From an uncultured Flavobacteriaceae bacterium (GTDB taxonomy: Bacteria; Bacteroidota; Bacteroidia; Flavobacteriales; Flavobacteriaceae): 64,000 nucleotides of DNA. A program made the translations under genes and the position numbers. The stretch lies in assembly GCA_943789465.1 (NCBI GenBank), contig CALSUF010000002.1:186001-250000 (forward strand). Reading direction: 5' to 3'. The notes beneath the pieces were generated by a model, which saw only the letters and a program-made list of their open reading frames with translations, was not told where the DNA came from and made no database searches. Shown here in pieces: positions 34,924-44,558 of the stretch (the first letter of the stretch is position 1; each line of letters begins with the position of its first letter).

Positions 34924-36604
34924 ATGATACAGTCAAAACAGCCACTAGCACAATCAATTATACAGCTTTGTAAAAGTCATAATATTCAACATATTGTGAT
35001 TTCTCCAGGGAGTCGAAATGCTCCATTAACGATAGGGTTTACAAATCATGATTTTTTTGAATGTTATAGTATTGTTGACGAACGTTCTGCTGGTTTTTTT
35101 GCTTTAGGTATAGCACAACAATTACAACAAGCCGTGGCGTTGGTATGTACTTCGGGAAGTGCACTTGTTAACTATTACCCTGCAGTTACAGAAGCGTTTT
35201 ACAGTCGAATCCCTCTTGTTGTGATTTCTGCAGATCGCCCTGAACATCTTATAAATATAGGAGATGGTCAAACCATTATGCAGCCCCATATTTTTGGTGC
35301 TCATATTTTGTATGAAGCAAACCTAAAACAATATCTTAAAAAGTCTTTTTTTAATTTTGTAAATAAGAATGATTCACTTATTGATAAGGCACTTCATATT
35401 GCAACATCCAATAAAGGCCCTGTGCATATAAACGTTCCATTTTCAGAACCTTTATATGATACTGTCAATGAGTTTTTAGTTCAACCTGAGTTGATTAAAA
35501 TTAAAAAAAAGACAGCTTCCTTTTCTATTTCAAATTCAGATGCTAAAAAATGGAGCTCCTCTAAACGAAAAATGGTTTTAGTTGGAGTAAACCCTCCAAA
35601 AAGTGTTCAAGAAATTTATTTAAAATTAATTGCAAATGACCCTTCTGTAATCGTACTTACAGAAACAACGTCAAATCTAAATCATTCTAACTTTTTTTCT
35701 AGCATAGACCAATTAATCACTCCCTTTAGATGCCACGGATTTTGACTCACTTCAACCTGACTTATTGCTCACTTTTGGTGGGATGGTTGTGTCTAAAAAA
35801 ATCAAAACATTTTTACGTTCTAATCCTCCTAAAACGCATTGGCATATTGACCCTGTTATTGCAAATGATACATTTTTTTGTTTAACCAAACATTTTAAAT
35901 GTTCAGTCAATACGTTTTTCGCAAAACTAAATCTCTCATCAATCCCCCTCCCCACAAGCATCTATTTTGAGACATGGAACTCTATTAAAATGCGACGAAT
36001 TCAAAAGCATAACGAGTACGTTAAATCGATTCCATTTAGTGATTTTAAGGTATTTGACAGTGTTTTGAGTCAGATTCCAAACAACTACATGGTTCAATCA
36101 AGTAATAGCTCTACCATACGTTATTTGCAATTATTTGAACTAAATCCTTCTCTAACGGTGTTTTGTAACAGGGGCACCAGTGGAATTGACGGATCTACAA
36201 GTACAGCCATTGGTGCCGCCTGTGTATCCCAACAATCTACGGTTTTTATTACAGGAGATTTGAGTTTTTTTTATGATAGTAATGCTTTGTGGAATCATTA
36301 CATTCCTTTAAATTTTAGAATAATAATAGTCAACAATAGGGGTGGAGGAATCTTTAGAATTTTACCAGGAAATAAAAACTCCGAAAATTTCAGTACATTT
36401 TTTGAAACGAATCATTTGCTCGATGCAGAGCCCATTTCTAAACTCTTTGATTTAGAGTACACATCTGCCTCATCTAAGGAGGAGTTAGATACAGCTTTAG
36501 TTGATTTTTACAAACAAAGTTCACGCCCAAAAATTTTAGAAGTTTTTACACCTTCTTCTATAAACGATCAAATTTTACTCTCTTATTTTGATTTTATCAA
36601 ATAA
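34924..36604 (+). pseudogene. menD: menD (SEPHCHC synthase) interrupted by a single frameshift
   Basis: Two frames, 34924-35745 (273 codons) and 35765-36604 (279 codons), form one MenD of about 555 residues. Near 35725-35727 one extra T in CCCTTTAG breaks the frame; without it the text reads TPLDATDFDSLQPDLLLTFGGM without gap. The first half has SPGSRNAPLTIGF and VDERSAGFFALGIAQQ (ThDP pyrimidine-domain Glu region); the second half has the ThDP/Mg motif GDLSFFYDSNALWN. MenD joins isochorismate and 2-oxoglutarate using ThDP. Everything but one base is preserved, so a sequencing error or very fresh mutation is likely. Ribosomes could also make two halves, the second starting at ATG or TTG near 35765, but this is not known for MenD. 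Confidence 0.88.
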
Positions 36605-36714
36605 AATTTCAATTTTCAAATTTTTAAAGTGACTTATTTATAATTACAGTGTCTCATATTTATGAAAGGTGTCTGATTTTTTTGACTCTAACATTTAATT
36701 AAATAAGCCAGATT

Positions 36715-37056
36715 ATGAATAAAAGAGATGAACTTATGGTTGATTATGTCAATGATTTAAGAAATAAATGCAGTGTAGATCCAGATTTGAAATTACTAAA
36801 AAGAGTAGCTGTTGGGTGCGGTCCAGCAATTTATACAAAAAACTCTAGTATGATTACAGGGGTTAGAGCATCTGAACTAAATACCATTAGAAATAGATTT
36901 TTGATTAAAAAATTAGGGCTTTCAAAAAATGACAAACTAGATGAAGGAATCGATACAGTTATGAAACAATACGGGGAGTCTAATCGTTATAAATTTCGTG
37001 TTGTCGTTTATTATTTATTAACAAAGCATTTTAAAAAAGAATTGGTCTATGGATAG
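36715..37056 (+). CDS. DUF2853 family protein
   Basis: This small cytosolic protein of 113 residues matches DUF2853 (KRDELMVDYVNDL at the start, LLKRVAVGCGPAIY in the middle, YYLLTKHFKKELVY at the end). Crystal structures of the family are all-helical; its function is unknown. It lies 110 bp after menD and about 90 bp before the S1 protein gene, and probably has its own promoter, as the upstream stretch is AT-rich with a repeated GTGTCT word. Confidence 0.9.
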   Translation: MNKRDELMVDYVNDLRNKCSVDPDLKLLKRVAVGCGPAIYTKNSSMITGVRASELNTIRNRFLIKKLGLSKNDKLDEGIDTVMKQYGESNRYKFRVVVYYLLTKHFKKELVYG

Positions 37057-37149
37057 ATAAACCAATCCCAAATAAAGTAATTTTTTAGCATCATAATTTG
37101 TTGTGACGCTTTATTTATTTTCTCCCTCTATTATTCTTACCTTTGTAAC

Positions 37150-37986
37150 ATGATACACATAGGAGACTACAACAAGCTTACAATTTTGCGCGATACTGAG
37201 CCAGGATTGTTTTTAGGAGATGATGAAGATCAAGAAGTTTTACTCCCAAATCGCTATGTTCCCGAAGAATTTGAAATTGATGGCACTATTGAAGTGTTTG
37301 TCTATTTAGATAACGAAGAACGCCTCGTTGCTGTAACAGATCATCCATATATTAAAAAAGGTGAATTTGCTCTTCTTCGCTGTAATAATGTTAACGAATT
37401 TGGAGCATTTCTAGATTGGGGATTGGTGAAAGAATTGTTTTGTCCTTTTAGGGAGCAAGCATTCCCTATGAAAGCAGGTGGTTGGTATTTAGTCTATTGT
37501 TACTTAGATGAAACTTCGGAACGCCTTGTAGCATCAAGTAAAACAAATCGTTTTCTTGACAATAAAGAATTAACCGTAGTAGCATTTGATGAAGTTGATT
37601 TAATCGTATCTCACCCTTCTGATTTAGGAATGAACGTCATTGTTAATAAAATTCACTCAGGTTTAATCTTCAATCAAGATTTATTCAAAGACATTAGTAT
37701 CGGAGATAAACTCAAGGGAATTGTTAAGAAGATACGTCCAGGAAATAAATTAGACATCACTCTTGAAAAAATTGGTTACAGGAATATTGAGCCTAATGCT
37801 CAATTTATATTGGAATTTTTAGAAAACAATGATAATGGGTATTTAAAGCTAACTGATAAATCTTCGCCTGAAGCTATCAAAACAACGGTTCAAATGAGTA
37901 AGAAAAGTTTTAAAAAGGCGATAGGAACACTTTATAAACAACGTCGCATCCGAATCGAATTGGATGGAATTTATTTAACGACCTAA
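37150..37986 (+). CDS. CvfB-like S1 RNA-binding protein
   Basis: The protein has 278 residues with the CvfB/YitL layout: an S1-like N-terminal domain (GDYNKLTILRDTEPGLFLGD), a second S1 domain (~70-140 with NNVNEFGAFLDWG), a third S1 domain (~150-215, IRPGNKLDITLEKIG) and a C-terminal winged helix (~225-278, MSKKSFKKAIGTLYKQRRIRIE). CvfB homologues bind RNA and affect virulence or stress genes in Firmicutes; the flavobacterial role is unknown. It is 13 bp before menB, so it may share a transcript with the later menaquinone genes. Confidence 0.9.
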   Translation: MIHIGDYNKLTILRDTEPGLFLGDDEDQEVLLPNRYVPEEFEIDGTIEVFVYLDNEERLVAVTDHPYIKKGEFALLRCNNVNEFGAFLDWGLVKELFCPFREQAFPMKAGGWYLVYCYLDETSERLVASSKTNRFLDNKELTVVAFDEVDLIVSHPSDLGMNVIVNKIHSGLIFNQDLFKDISIGDKLKGIVKKIRPGNKLDITLEKIGYRNIEPNAQFILEFLENNDNGYLKLTDKSSPEAIKTTVQMSKKSFKKAIGTLYKQRRIRIELDGIYLTT

Positions 37987-37998
37987 AACTGTAATTTT

Positions 37999-38838
37999 AT
38001 GTCAAGTATACAATGGAAAACTGTTAAAGAATACGAAGATATTACATATAAAAAATGTAACGGCGTAGCCCGTATAGCATTTAATCGACCTGATATTAGA
38101 AATGCTTTTAGACCCAAAACAACACTTGAGTTATACCAAGCATTTTATGATGCTAATGAAGATACCAGTATTGGAGTTGTTTTATTAAGCGCTGAAGGAC
38201 CTTCTTCTAAAGATGGTGTCTATTCATTTTGCAGCGGAGGAGATCAAAAAGCACGAGGTCATGAAGGTTATGTTGGTGAAGATGGGTACCACCGGTTAAA
38301 TATTTTAGAAGTACAACGCCTCATTCGGTTCATGCCAAAAGCGGTTATTGCAGTCGTACCAGGTTGGGCAGTTGGCGGTGGTCATAGTTTACATGTTGTA
38401 TGTGATTTGACATTAGCGAGTAAAGAACACGCTATTTTTAAACAAACAGATGCCGATGTTACCAGTTTTGATGGTGGTTACGGATCCGCTTATCTAGCAA
38501 AAATGGTGGGTCAGAAAAAAGCCCGTGAAATCTTTTTCTTAGGTAGAAATTACAATGCTCAAGAAGCATTTGATATGGGCATGGTAAATGCGGTTGTACC
38601 ACATGCAGAATTAGAATCAACAGCCTATGAGTGGGCGCAAGAAATTTTAGCAAAATCTCCTATATCAATTAAAATGCTCAAGTTTGCGATGAACCTTACT
38701 GATGATGGAATGGTTGGTCAGCAAGTTTTTGCTGGGGAGGCCACCAGACTTGCCTATATGACGGATGAAGCCAAAGAAGGTCGTGATGCATTTTTAGAAA
38801 AACGACCGCCTAACTTTGAAAAAAAATGGATACCATAG
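37999..38838 (+). CDS. menB: 1,4-dihydroxy-2-naphthoyl-CoA synthase
   Basis: This crotonase-family protein of 279 residues shows the MenB marks FCSGGDQKARG (oxyanion hole and bicarbonate-site Gly region, ~75-85), VPGWAVGGGHSLHV (~117-130) and TDADVTSFDGGYGSAYL (~151-167), the last being the loop with the catalytic Tyr and Asp. It closes o-succinylbenzoyl-CoA to DHNA-CoA. The stop codon is one base before the menA ATG, so the two are coupled. It is intact, unlike menF and menD upstream. Confidence 0.97.
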   Translation: MSSIQWKTVKEYEDITYKKCNGVARIAFNRPDIRNAFRPKTTLELYQAFYDANEDTSIGVVLLSAEGPSSKDGVYSFCSGGDQKARGHEGYVGEDGYHRLNILEVQRLIRFMPKAVIAVVPGWAVGGGHSLHVVCDLTLASKEHAIFKQTDADVTSFDGGYGSAYLAKMVGQKKAREIFFLGRNYNAQEAFDMGMVNAVVPHAELESTAYEWAQEILAKSPISIKMLKFAMNLTDDGMVGQQVFAGEATRLAYMTDEAKEGRDAFLEKRPPNFEKKWIP

Positions 38839-38839
38839 T

Positions 38840-39742
38840 ATGAAGCAAGTTAATGCATGGATTTCTGCATGTCGATTGAGAACATTACCACTGTCAATTT
38901 CGGGGGCGATTGTAGGTTCTGGTATTGCGTATTCTAGAGGTTTTTTTGATAGTTCTGTATTTGCTTTAACAATTGCTACAACTTTAAGCTTACAAATTCT
39001 ATCCAATCTAGCCAACGACTATGGCGACGGAATAAAAGGAACTGATAACGAAAATCGTATAGGGCCTGAACGCGCATTACAAAGCGGAAAAATTAGTCCA
39101 AAACAGATGCGAAATGCTATTATTTTCAATGTCATTAGTTGTCTAATTTTGGTCGTTAGTTTAATTTATACAGCTTTTGGAGCAAAACAATTTCTAACCT
39201 CTTTAGTGTTTATATGTCTTGGAGTTTTAGCCATTGTTGCTGCGATCAAATATACGGTTGGCGCTTCAGCATATGGTTATAAAGCTTTAGGGGATGTTAT
39301 GGTGTTTTTATTTTTTGGTTGGCTGAGTGTTTTAGGAACGTATTTTTTATATTCCAAACAAATAGACTTTTTGATGTTATTGCCAGCGAGTACCATTGGC
39401 CTGTTAAGTACAGGAGTTCTCAACTTGAACAATATGCGAGATATTGAGTCTGACAGACTCTCTAATAAGCAAACTTTAGCAGGATATTTTGGATCTAAAC
39501 GATCAAAAATATACCATCAGTTGTTGGTTGTGTTTAGCATGGTACTAATAGGGTTCTATTCGTTTTTAACGATGAACAGTTCTATGTATTTTTTGATAAT
39601 TGCTTTCATACCTTTTTTGGTTCATTTGAACATTATTCGCAACACAATAAACCCAAAAGATTACGACCCTCAACTCAAAGTATTAGCCTTGTCGACATTT
39701 TTACTAGCAATAATTTTTAGTATCTGTCATATCGTTGTTTAA
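38840..39742 (+). CDS. menA: 1,4-dihydroxy-2-naphthoate octaprenyltransferase family (MenA)
   Basis: The protein has 300 residues and about eight to nine membrane helices. The UbiA-family first Asp-rich motif is NLANDYGDGIKGTDN (~55-69) and the second is NNMRDIESDRLSNKQTLA (~202-219). It attaches the polyprenyl chain to DHNA at the inner membrane to give demethylmenaquinone. I chose the ATG at 38840 (MKQVNAWISACRLRTLPLS); an in-frame TTG at 38816 would overlap menB and is unlikely. Confidence 0.95.
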   Translation: MKQVNAWISACRLRTLPLSISGAIVGSGIAYSRGFFDSSVFALTIATTLSLQILSNLANDYGDGIKGTDNENRIGPERALQSGKISPKQMRNAIIFNVISCLILVVSLIYTAFGAKQFLTSLVFICLGVLAIVAAIKYTVGASAYGYKALGDVMVFLFFGWLSVLGTYFLYSKQIDFLMLLPASTIGLLSTGVLNLNNMRDIESDRLSNKQTLAGYFGSKRSKIYHQLLVVFSMVLIGFYSFLTMNSSMYFLIIAFIPFLVHLNIIRNTINPKDYDPQLKVLALSTFLLAIIFSICHIVV

Positions 39743-39801
39743 AAATTTTACAGCTATTAATGTAACGTAAACTCATGAAATTAATTTTTCAGTTTTAAAA
39801 T

Positions 39802-40836
39802 ATGAAGGCCACTTATTTCAAATATCAACTTCAGTTCAAGCTAGCAAGCGGTACCTCTCGTGGAATTTTAACTCATAAAGACACTTGGTTTATCCAAATT
39901 GAATTGAATTCACTAAAAGGAATAGGAGAGTGTGGAATGTTTAAAGGGTTGAGTATCGATGACCGCCCAGATTTTGAAACTAAACTTGCTTGGGTTTGTG
40001 AAAACATTGATTTAGGACTGGAAGTATTACTCGCAGATTTGGTTGAATTTCCTGCAATTCAGTTTGGATTAGAAATGGCGTTTCAATCGATAAAACAAAA
40101 GTCACTTTTTGAATTATTTCCATCAGATTTTACAAATGGAAAAAACTCGATTCCTATCAATGGGTTGATATGGATGGGGGATAAGCGATTCATGAAACAA
40201 CAAATCAAAGATAAACTAGCTTTAGATTTTTCATGTATAAAACTAAAAATAGGAGCGATAGATTTTGATAAAGAATTAGAACTTATCAAATCAATTCGTA
40301 ACGAATTTGATGCGCAAACAATTGAAATTCGTGTTGATGCTAACGGCGCTTTTAAACCCAATGAAGCTCTTGAAAAATTAAAACGATTGTCCGACTATAA
40401 ATTACATTCAATTGAACAACCTATTCAACAGGGACAGCCTTACGAAATGAGCAAATTATGTGCTGAAACGCCGCTTCCAATAGCCTTAGACGAAGAATTA
40501 ATAGGTGTATTTTCTGTAACAAACAAAGAGATATTGCTACAAACTATCATGCCTCAATATATTATTTTAAAACCAACCTTAGTTGGGGGGTTTAAAGGCA
40601 GTCAAGAATGGATAGATATCGCAGAGTCAAAAGATATAGGCTGGTGGGTAACTAGTGCTTTGGAAAGTAATGTTGGGCTCAATGCGATTGCGCAGTGGAC
40701 TTATACGTTAGAGAGTCAACTTCCTCAAGGATTAGGGACTGGAGGTTTGTTTACCAATAATATTCAAGCTCCTTTGGTAGTTGATTCTGGGCAGTTATTT
40801 TATGATCAAAAAACAAAGTGGAATTTAAAATTTTAA
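39802..40836 (+). CDS. menC: o-succinylbenzoate synthase
   Basis: The protein has 344 residues and belongs to the enolase superfamily. The catalytic lysine motif is CIKLKIGA (~147-154), the metal ligands lie in IRVDANGAF (~175-183), SIEQPIQQG (~205) and LDEEL (~229-233), and a second base is near YIILKPTLVGG (~253). It dehydrates SHCHC to o-succinylbenzoate in menaquinone synthesis. It is followed 3 bp later by a CPBP protease gene and then menE, so transcription is shared. Confidence 0.94.
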   Translation: MKATYFKYQLQFKLASGTSRGILTHKDTWFIQIELNSLKGIGECGMFKGLSIDDRPDFETKLAWVCENIDLGLEVLLADLVEFPAIQFGLEMAFQSIKQKSLFELFPSDFTNGKNSIPINGLIWMGDKRFMKQQIKDKLALDFSCIKLKIGAIDFDKELELIKSIRNEFDAQTIEIRVDANGAFKPNEALEKLKRLSDYKLHSIEQPIQQGQPYEMSKLCAETPLPIALDEELIGVFSVTNKEILLQTIMPQYIILKPTLVGGFKGSQEWIDIAESKDIGWWVTSALESNVGLNAIAQWTYTLESQLPQGLGTGGLFTNNIQAPLVVDSGQLFYDQKTKWNLKF

Positions 40837-40839
40837 TTT

Positions 40840-41796
40840 ATGTATATAAAACAAGCATTTAATATCAAACACGATTGGTGGCTGTACATCGCTGGTATAG
40901 CAATTATTATAATAGCTGTAATCTTAGGACAAATTCCATACACCTTTATTTTAATTGCAAAAGCTGTTGAAACTGGGTTGGACCTTCAAAAACTAGATAT
41001 GAGTCAAACAATGACCTTATTAGACTCTAATTTGAATTTATTTCTGATGTTGCTCTCCTTTGCTGCAGGATTGTTGGGAATCTTTTTTGTGGTTAAAACA
41101 CTTCACAAACAATCGATACGAAGTTTAACGACCTCCAGATTAAAAATTGATTGGAAGCGATTTTGGTTTGCATTTTTATTTTGGGGAATTATTTCTAGTG
41201 GATTGGTTTTAATTGATCATTATATGTCCCCAGAAAATTATGTGTTTAATTTTAAATTAGTGCCTTTCTTGATTTTGGCAGCTATCGCTATAGTGTTCGT
41301 GCCACTTCAAACAAGTTTTGAAGAATATCTATTTAGGGGTTATTTGATGCAAGGGATAGGTGTGCTATGTAAAAATAAGTGGGTGCCTTTGGTAATTACA
41401 TCTGTTTTGTTTGGGCTCCTTCATATTGCCAACCCTGAAATTGATAAGTTGGGTTACATATTATTAGTCCATTATATTGGTACGGGCTTCTTTTTAGGGA
41501 TTATTACTTTAATGGATGAAGGACTGGAATTAGCCTTAGGTTTTCATGCTGCAAACAACCTATTCACCGCACTTTTGGTCACTGCAGATTGGACGGCTTT
41601 TCAGACAAATTCGGTTCTTATAGACATATCAGACCCAGCAGATATTGAATCTTCAGAAATCTTTTTTTCTGTATTGATTGTATATCCAATTTTGATATTC
41701 ATTTTTGCAAAGGTCTATAAATGGACCAATTGGAAAGATAAACTAACAGGTTCAGTAACTAAAAATCAATTATCAACTACAAGCTCGTTAAAATAA
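40840..41796 (+). CDS. CPBP-family intramembrane metalloprotease
   Basis: The protein has 318 residues with about eight hydrophobic segments. The three CPBP/Abi motifs are complete: FEEYLFRGYL (EExxxR, ~165-174), FGLLHIANP (~195) and FHAANNLF (~234). Members include Rce1-like prenyl-protein proteases; most bacterial ones have unknown targets. Its insertion between menC and menE with 3-bp and 0-bp spacing recurs in flavobacterial menaquinone clusters, as far as I recall, which hints at a link with membrane quinone metabolism. That link is inference. Confidence 0.9.
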   Translation: MYIKQAFNIKHDWWLYIAGIAIIIIAVILGQIPYTFILIAKAVETGLDLQKLDMSQTMTLLDSNLNLFLMLLSFAAGLLGIFFVVKTLHKQSIRSLTTSRLKIDWKRFWFAFLFWGIISSGLVLIDHYMSPENYVFNFKLVPFLILAAIAIVFVPLQTSFEEYLFRGYLMQGIGVLCKNKWVPLVITSVLFGLLHIANPEIDKLGYILLVHYIGTGFFLGIITLMDEGLELALGFHAANNLFTALLVTADWTAFQTNSVLIDISDPADIESSEIFFSVLIVYPILIFIFAKVYKWTNWKDKLTGSVTKNQLSTTSSLK

Positions 41797-42858
41797 TTGA
41801 CTCAAACAATTACATATACAAACCCACACTCTTCATTTAAACTAGAAGGAGTTTTTTATGACAAGACAGGTTTATCATATCTTGCTGAGCGTTTAATATC
41901 AGAGGGAGAATCCTATCAAGTTTCCTTGGGTCATTTTATACAGCAATGGATTGATTCGAGCCCTGAAATTAATCTTCAAACATCTGGATCTACTGGAACA
42001 CCAAAAACCATTTTGATGTCCAAACAAGCGATGGTTAATTCTGCTATTACAACGGGAAATTACTTCAAATTGAAGCCTGGTGATTCTGCCTTGTCCTGTT
42101 TGCCTTTTGAATACATAGCAGCTAAAATGATGTTTGTAAGAGCTTATGTTTTAGGATTAGAAATGGATTGTGTAAATCCAAGCTCTAAACCTTTAAAGGA
42201 CCTGAAAAGAAGTTATGATTTTTGCGCAATGGTTCCTTTACAATTAGAAAATTCTATAGAATATTTACATCACATTAAAACCATTATTGTTGGAGGCGCA
42301 AAAGTATCTAAAGCCCTCATGTCAAAACTCGTAAATTCACCTTCTGCTATTTATGAAACTTTTGGTATGACAGAAACTGTAAGTCATATAGCAGTTAAAA
42401 ATATTAGCAAATCAAAGGATGCCTTTGAGGTTTTACCTTCGGTGTCTATTGGGGTTGATACCCGAAACTGTTTATTTATAAAAGCACCTCACATCATTTC
42501 AACACTAATTCAAACGAATGATGTTGTGAATCTTACTTCTAAAACGACCTTTGAATGGATAGGTCGATTCGATACCATTATAAATTCTGGTGGTATAAAA
42601 ATAGCCCCTGAACAATTAGAACATCAGTTGGAAGGTTTTATTGAAGAACGTTTTTTTATAGCATCTCAAAAAGATAATTCTTTAGGCGAAATCATCATTA
42701 TTGTGATTGAACGCTCGATACCTTATAAAAACTTAAGTTTTGATGCTTTAGAGCCGATAAAACGTCCAAAGCATACTTACTATGTTGATGCGATTAAGGA
42801 AACTGTTTCTGGGAAAATTAAACGTCAAGAGACTTTGGACTTAGTTACACTTGAATAA
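41797..42858 (+). CDS. menE: o-succinylbenzoate-CoA ligase (short form)
   Basis: This AMP-binding enzyme has 353 residues, shorter than the ~450 of E. coli MenE but usual for Flavobacteriia. It starts with a TTG that directly follows the stop of the CPBP gene. The P-loop-like motif is LQTSGSTGTPKTILMSK (~58-74), the adenylate motif IYETFGMTETVSHIA (~185-199), and the C-terminal WIGRFDTIINSGG (~249). It makes o-succinylbenzoyl-CoA, the MenB substrate. Its 3' end overlaps the convergent carboxylase gene by 14 bp. Confidence 0.93.
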   Translation: MTQTITYTNPHSSFKLEGVFYDKTGLSYLAERLISEGESYQVSLGHFIQQWIDSSPEINLQTSGSTGTPKTILMSKQAMVNSAITTGNYFKLKPGDSALSCLPFEYIAAKMMFVRAYVLGLEMDCVNPSSKPLKDLKRSYDFCAMVPLQLENSIEYLHHIKTIIVGGAKVSKALMSKLVNSPSAIYETFGMTETVSHIAVKNISKSKDAFEVLPSVSIGVDTRNCLFIKAPHIISTLIQTNDVVNLTSKTTFEWIGRFDTIINSGGIKIAPEQLEHQLEGFIEERFFIASQKDNSLGEIIIIVIERSIPYKNLSFDALEPIKRPKHTYYVDAIKETVSGKIKRQETLDLVTLE

Positions 42859-44473
42859 CTCCCATATTAAAGGCTTTTTCAATAGGGGCATGGTTTGCTG
42901 CTTCAATACCCATACTGATCCAATCTCTTGTATCTGTAGGATCGATAACGGCGTCCGTCCATAAACGAGCAGCAGAATAGTAAGGGGAAACTTGTTGGTC
43001 GTAACGAGACTTAATTTCATCAAATAGTTCAGCCTCTTTTTTGGGTGTAATGGTTTCACCTTTCTTTTTTAGTGAAGCAGTTTCAATTTGTAACAATACT
43101 TTAGCAGCGCTATTTCCGCTCATAACAGCTAAGGCTGCACTTGGCCATGCAATAATAAGTCGTGGATCGTATGCCTTACCACACATTGCATAATTTCCTG
43201 CGCCATAGCTATTTCCTATGATCACAGTAAATTTTGGAACTACACTATTGCTAAGCGCATTTACCATCTTAGCTCCGTCTTTAATGATTCCACTGTGTTC
43301 ACTTTTACTACCTACCATAAACCCAGTAACATCTTGTAAAAATACTAAGGGTATGTTTTTCTGATTACAATTCGCGATAAATCTTGTCGCTTTATCTGCA
43401 CTATCGTTATAAATAACGCCACCGAACTGCATTTCACCTTTGGCATTTTTGACAAGTTTTCGTTGATTTGCCACAATTCCAACCGCCCATCCTTCTACAC
43501 GAGCATAGGCTGTAATAATTGTTTTTCCGTAATCCGCTTTATATTCTTCAAATTCAGAACCATCCACTAAACGCTTAATGATTTCATACATATCATATTG
43601 GTCTGCTCTAGATTTTGGTAAAAGTCCATACAAGTCTTCAGCGTTTTCTTTTGGTTTTTTAGCAGGAACTTTACTAAAGCCTGCTTTATCAAAATCGCCA
43701 ATCTTATCTATGATCGATTTGATTTTATCCAACGCATCTGCATCATTTTTAGCTTTATAATCGGTCACACCACTTATTTCGCAATGGGTTTTAGCTCCAC
43801 CCAAAGTTTCATTATCGATAGACTCTCCAATAGCTGCTTTTACCAAATAACTTCCTGCCAAAAAGATACTTGCAGTCTTATCTACGATAATTGCCTCGTC
43901 GCTCATGACTGGCAGGTAAGCACCTCCAGCTACACAGCTGCCCATGATTGCAGAAATTTGAGTAATCCCCATACTGCTCATTTGAGCGTTGTTTCTAAAA
44001 ATACGTCCAAAGTGTTCTTTATCTGGAAAAATTTCATCTTGCATCGGTAGGTAGACCCCTGCCGAATCAACTAAATAGATAATCGGTAGTTTGTTTTCCA
44101 TAGCAATCTCTTGCGCTCTAAGATTTTTTTTAGCAGTAATTGGAAACCATGCACCCGCTTTTACAGTGGCGTCATTAGCAACAACCACACACTGTTTTCC
44201 TTTGATATATCCAATTTTTACAACAACACCTCCTGATGGGCACCCTCCATGTTCTGTATACATGCCATCTCCAGCAAAGGCACCAACTTCAATTGATTTT
44301 GACTTCGAGTCTAATAAATAATCAATACGTTCTCGTGCAGTCATTTTTCCTTTAGCGTGTTCTTTTTCAATTTTGGGTTTTCCACCTCCTAATTTAACTT
44401 GCGCCAAACGTTTATTTAAATCTGTTGTGAGTAATTTATTATAATCTTCGTTTTTGTTAAAGTTTAAATCCAT
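42845..44473 (-). CDS. acyl-CoA carboxylase, beta (carboxyltransferase) subunit
   Basis: The protein has 542 residues and matches the biotin-dependent carboxyltransferase family (propionyl- or methylcrotonyl-CoA carboxylase beta). It has KGKMTARERIDYLLD (~50), GGAYLPVMSDEAIIV (~198) and the C-terminal-half GNSYGAGNYAMCGKAYDPRL (~425). I chose the ATG at 44471-44473 (MDLNFNKNEDY); an ATG 48 bases upstream gives a non-conserved extension. The alpha (biotin carboxylase) subunit is not adjacent. The conserved HGGCPSGG region favours methylcrotonyl-type activity in leucine degradation, but the substrate cannot be fixed by reading alone. Confidence 0.93.
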   Translation of the reverse strand: MDLNFNKNEDYNKLLTTDLNKRLAQVKLGGGKPKIEKEHAKGKMTARERIDYLLDSKSKSIEVGAFAGDGMYTEHGGCPSGGVVVKIGYIKGKQCVVVANDATVKAGAWFPITAKKNLRAQEIAMENKLPIIYLVDSAGVYLPMQDEIFPDKEHFGRIFRNNAQMSSMGITQISAIMGSCVAGGAYLPVMSDEAIIVDKTASIFLAGSYLVKAAIGESIDNETLGGAKTHCEISGVTDYKAKNDADALDKIKSIIDKIGDFDKAGFSKVPAKKPKENAEDLYGLLPKSRADQYDMYEIIKRLVDGSEFEEYKADYGKTIITAYARVEGWAVGIVANQRKLVKNAKGEMQFGGVIYNDSADKATRFIANCNQKNIPLVFLQDVTGFMVGSKSEHSGIIKDGAKMVNALSNSVVPKFTVIIGNSYGAGNYAMCGKAYDPRLIIAWPSAALAVMSGNSAAKVLLQIETASLKKKGETITPKKEAELFDEIKSRYDQQVSPYYSAARLWTDAVIDPTDTRDWISMGIEAANHAPIEKAFNMGVIQV

Positions 44474-44558
44474 CGTACGTATCTTTGTGGTAACAAAAAT
44501 AACATTATTCTTTGGTTTCAAGTTTTTGTTTAACGAACAATTATAAATATATTTATGT

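Noticed and set aside
38816-38839. TTG start for menA inside menB
   Set aside because: The ATG at 38840 gives a standard UbiA-family N-terminus and the usual tight spacing with menB.
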